Positions 61,301 through 64,000 of a DNA stretch of 64,000 bases are shown here, piece after piece. The stretch is from Scatophagus argus (taxonomy: Eukaryota > Chordata > Actinopteri > Scatophagidae), in assembly GCF_020382885.2 (NCBI RefSeq), contig NC_058493.1:28030999-28094998 (forward strand), read 5' to 3'. The notes under the pieces were generated by a model. It was not told the origin of the DNA, searched no databases, and saw nothing but the letters and a program-made list of their open reading frames with translations. Every line of letters starts with the position of its first letter. The first letter of the stretch is position 1. A program made the position numbers and the translations under genes.

Positions 61301-63274
61301 TTTATCCTTTAAGTCACTTATCACATTATGGTTGCAGCAGGAGCACGCGTTATCATTCTGATAAAGTTCTCACTTTGCAGTTTTTCTGGCAGGTTGTTGA
61401 GCCTGTTTTGCAAGTTTAATAAGAGCTAATATTTGAAAACCATCTGCAGTGAAATGCAAGAACCCCTTAATCAACAAAAGTGAGCGTGTCTTAAAGATAG
61501 AAGGGACTAAAGTGATCAATTTATTGACCGGGCTCCATGGCCATCAATACCATCCCTCCACCCTCGGATCCCCTTCGCCCATAGGTGACCATCGATCAGG
61601 GCCAGATGAAGGGTGAATGGGCGGATTAGGGTGATTTCACAGATTGGTGCATTGCCAATTGAGTGTAGCTGTTAAACACGCCGCAGCCTCGTGTGGATCC
61701 CTGAGGTCACAGTGCACTGACTCCACCGCCGTAATAACGGCTGCTCGTGCACTGCTGTCAGGCTTTCTTAACCAAAGCTTTGCACTTGACTGGTGAGACG
61801 TTACATTGCAGCCCTGAGCCGTAGAAATGACATTCAGCTACAACTAAATTGAGACAGTAAATGCATTTATGAAGGAAACATCACTGCTGATAAGAGACAA
61901 TGTTTTTGTGTTTGACTGAATCCAGCGCCACGTTTAGAGGAGTTGCAGGGAGGTGGTCGACGAAACAGGAAAGAGACTTTGCTGCTGAGATTTTCAAATC
62001 TGAGAGCCACAAGACATCCCTACTTTTCCACGAGTTCGATTAGTCGTATATATACATCCTTTTGAACATTGCTTATTAGTAAGATTCCCTGTTAATTATC
62101 TCCAAACAAGTCATTGGCTCTGGGTCATCACGTGGTAGAGATGTGCTCTCTGTCAGTGTCAGTTCAGACTGAAATGAATACACCACTCAGTACTCATGAC
62201 TTATTGAATGTGTGAATGTGGATCCTGCTTCCTGATCTGACTTAGCGTAATATTTAATTTATTAATACGTTCAATCCTATTAACACTTCAGGCTCTGTGA
62301 ACACGTTTTTGGTTGCGTTTGAGTGCGTCCGACAGGCCTTTTAAGCTGGCTCAGTTTCAGTGAGCTGTGTGCTGCTTTGCCATCATTTTAGAGCTCAGAT
62401 TACCAAAGAGCCCTGGAGACCACTGAGGAGATCGACTGGTCTCTTTCTGCTGTCAGCAAACTGTAACTCTCCATCACGGCGGGGCTGAGTATTGGCCACA
62501 GAGGAGCATGCTGGTCAATGAAGCTTTGAGTCACATATTAAAGGTCTGTATGGCTGCAGACTCTTTGGTGTGAGGACACGTTTGGGTCCTGGCTGTGGAT
62601 GTGAATCAACTTGTTGTGGGAAAGCCTGGATCAACATCATTAATTAAACTGTGGGGGATGATGACCTTTGCTAAGCATTCATTACAGGAAGCAGCCCACG
62701 GGATGGATTTATCCATTGTGCCATGCAATGTGCAAGTTGTTAAGGGGGAAAGATGTTTGACTGCATTGAGTCGACCAAATGAAACCCAGACTTTTAAACA
62801 TTTCCAGTGACTGCATTTGCTTTGTTATTTGAATCAAATACTCGGTTTTGTGTTTTATTTTTTTTTCTCAGGACTGAAACAAATTCTCAGAATGAACTTA
62901 CTGCTGGTGAAAGAGTAACTGCAGAGTGTCTGTTTCACGGGGACAGCCGTGTTTACGGACACAACTTGCATATAATGACAGACGTATCACAGGTTTCGTC
63001 TTATTGTTGGATAATTGCTGACAGTGCAGCTGCAACCTCAGCGTGTTTCTGCCTCCCACCTTTACAGATCAAAATAGACTAAAAGACGAGGCAGCGTACC
63101 AAAGCACTGAGGTGTGTGTCAGACCAAAGGAAGAGAATAATTCATGGAACATCCACTACATTAGGTGTGGAGCAGTAATGACGTCACATCTTTAAAATGT
63201 AAAACACACTGATAGTTAATGGAAAAGCACACTCATCAGTGTTTTCTTCTGCTGGCCTGAAGAGCAGGCTCGAT

Positions 63275-63520
63275 TCCAGTCTTCCTCTCCGGGGTTAAGG
63301 TGGTGGTGGTGGTGGTGGTGCTGGAGTTGATCCCAGCTGACTGTGGGGCAGGAGGCGGGTTTCACCCTGCACAGGTCACCAGTTCATCACAGGGCTGACA
63401 CACACTGAGACAAACAAGCGTCACATTCACACCGACGGACAGTTTAAAGCCACCGATCAGCCTAACCGGCGTGTTTTTGGACTGTGGGAGGAAACCCTCG
63501 CAGACAGGGAGAATCTTCTG
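63275..63520 (-). repeat. SINE/LINE-tail-like dispersed repeat with (GGT)n
   Basis: The words cacaggtcaccagttcatca, cacagggctgacacacac, gagacaaacaagcgtcac, cattcacaccgacgg and ttggactgtgggaggaaa follow the order of an abundant fish interspersed repeat. A (GGT)n run lies inside it at 63298-63320. Orientation is given relative to the tRNA-like end that this repeat has elsewhere. Confidence 0.6.
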
Positions 63521-64000
63521 TTCTGACTGCAGAAAAATTTAGTGGAGGAAAAAATATCCAGAAATTCCTGTCTGATTATGTAAGACAAAACTGTAATTTA
63601 TGGGAAAAGACAAAGCAAGATGTCAGTTTAACCGTGAAACACACGACGCAGTGGGTTGAATCCAGTCTGAATCAGCACGAGGTGTCTGCTGAATGCACAG
63701 GAAAAACCCACATGTGCTGGTCGTGTACTGAAGAGAAGATGACTGCACACTAAGCTCCAAGGATTTTATTAGCAAACGTACCTGATCTTTCTTGCTGATG
63801 GTTTGAACCTGTTTGATGTGGACACATGTATTCATTAGCCAGCACAAAAACATGAAGTTAGAAGCCCAAGCTAAGCAACTGAATAATGTAGAGGCATAAG
63901 ATGTTGTATAAACTATGCGAGAAGATCATGAGAAGGGAAAACAGAGGAGTCTGTACATGTGTTTAGAAAGCACTGCTCTAAGTGCACATTAGCTGTTCTC

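Larger units (their letters stand above)
42262..64000. other. Long region without recognisable coding exons
   Basis: It would be the first intron of the candidate gene starting before 42261. I found no frame resembling EGF-repeat or other known proteins. Contents seen: 'agtaaaagtac'-type repeats (46885-47060, 56500-56675), a TGTAAT-type repeat (about 49190-49305), (CA)n (51404-51435), Tc1-like copy E (53507-54074), a LINE remnant (55505-55970), R2 copy 3 (57925-58300) and a SINE/LINE-tail-like fragment (63275-63520). Stretches at about 56930-57220, 59980-60430 and 61530-61760 look non-repetitive and could be conserved regulatory DNA, but this cannot be judged without alignment. Confidence 0.5.

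Noticed and set aside
62807..63082. 91-codon frame preceded by a good acceptor (tttttttttctcag at about 62870)
   Set aside because: No convincing donor follows and the translation matches nothing; at most a chance splice site.

Overview
The window is vertebrate nuclear DNA, almost certainly from a ray-finned (teleost) fish. Genes have short exons with GT-AG introns. Introns carry many (CA)n/(TG)n tracts, Tc1-like transposon relics and a LINE remnant of fish type. The three genes found encode vertebrate proteins. All assignments come from reading the bases and comparing translations with families I know; no search was run.

Layout. (1) 1-16881, plus strand: a tspan18-type tetraspanin. Two candidate non-coding 5' exons lie near 1-257 and 7813-7876, and seven coding exons lie between 14669 and 16881 (243 aa, every junction in frame). 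(2) 19703-21779, plus strand: a compact four-exon gene for a 162-aa protein with a signal peptide, one V-type Ig domain and a very short hydrophobic C-terminus, followed by a clear AATAAA. It has a second cysteine pair reminiscent of CD28/CTLA4, TMIGD2 and CD160, and I cannot place it in a named family. (3) 24948-39784, minus strand: a complete 18-exon dis3l gene (DIS3-like exonuclease 1, 1048 aa). (4) 39785-64000: no recognisable coding exon. A GC-rich segment ending in a good splice donor at 42261 may be the first exon of a plus-strand gene; from mammalian gene order megf11 is the candidate, and the remaining 21.7 kb would then be its first intron.

Mobile and repeated DNA. Five relics of one non-autonomous Tc1/mariner family lie near 5684, 18332, 22055, 35701 and 53507. 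The three that keep the transposase tail share the same inactivating lesions. A second Tc1-like element (36253-37445) lies 39 bases from one of them, inside a dis3l intron. A 0.65-kb repeat of unknown class occurs at 29641-30290 and 40517-41178. Another family occurs at 34155-34400, 35390-35545 and 57925-58300. A LINE reverse-transcriptase remnant lies at 55505-55970.

The genes do not form a pathway: one is a membrane organiser, one a probable cell-surface immune-type receptor, and one the cytoplasmic RNA exosome nuclease. The points most worth checking are the orphan Ig gene, the (UG)n tracts abutting 3' splice sites in both tspan18 and dis3l, and the shared-lesion Tc1 derivatives.
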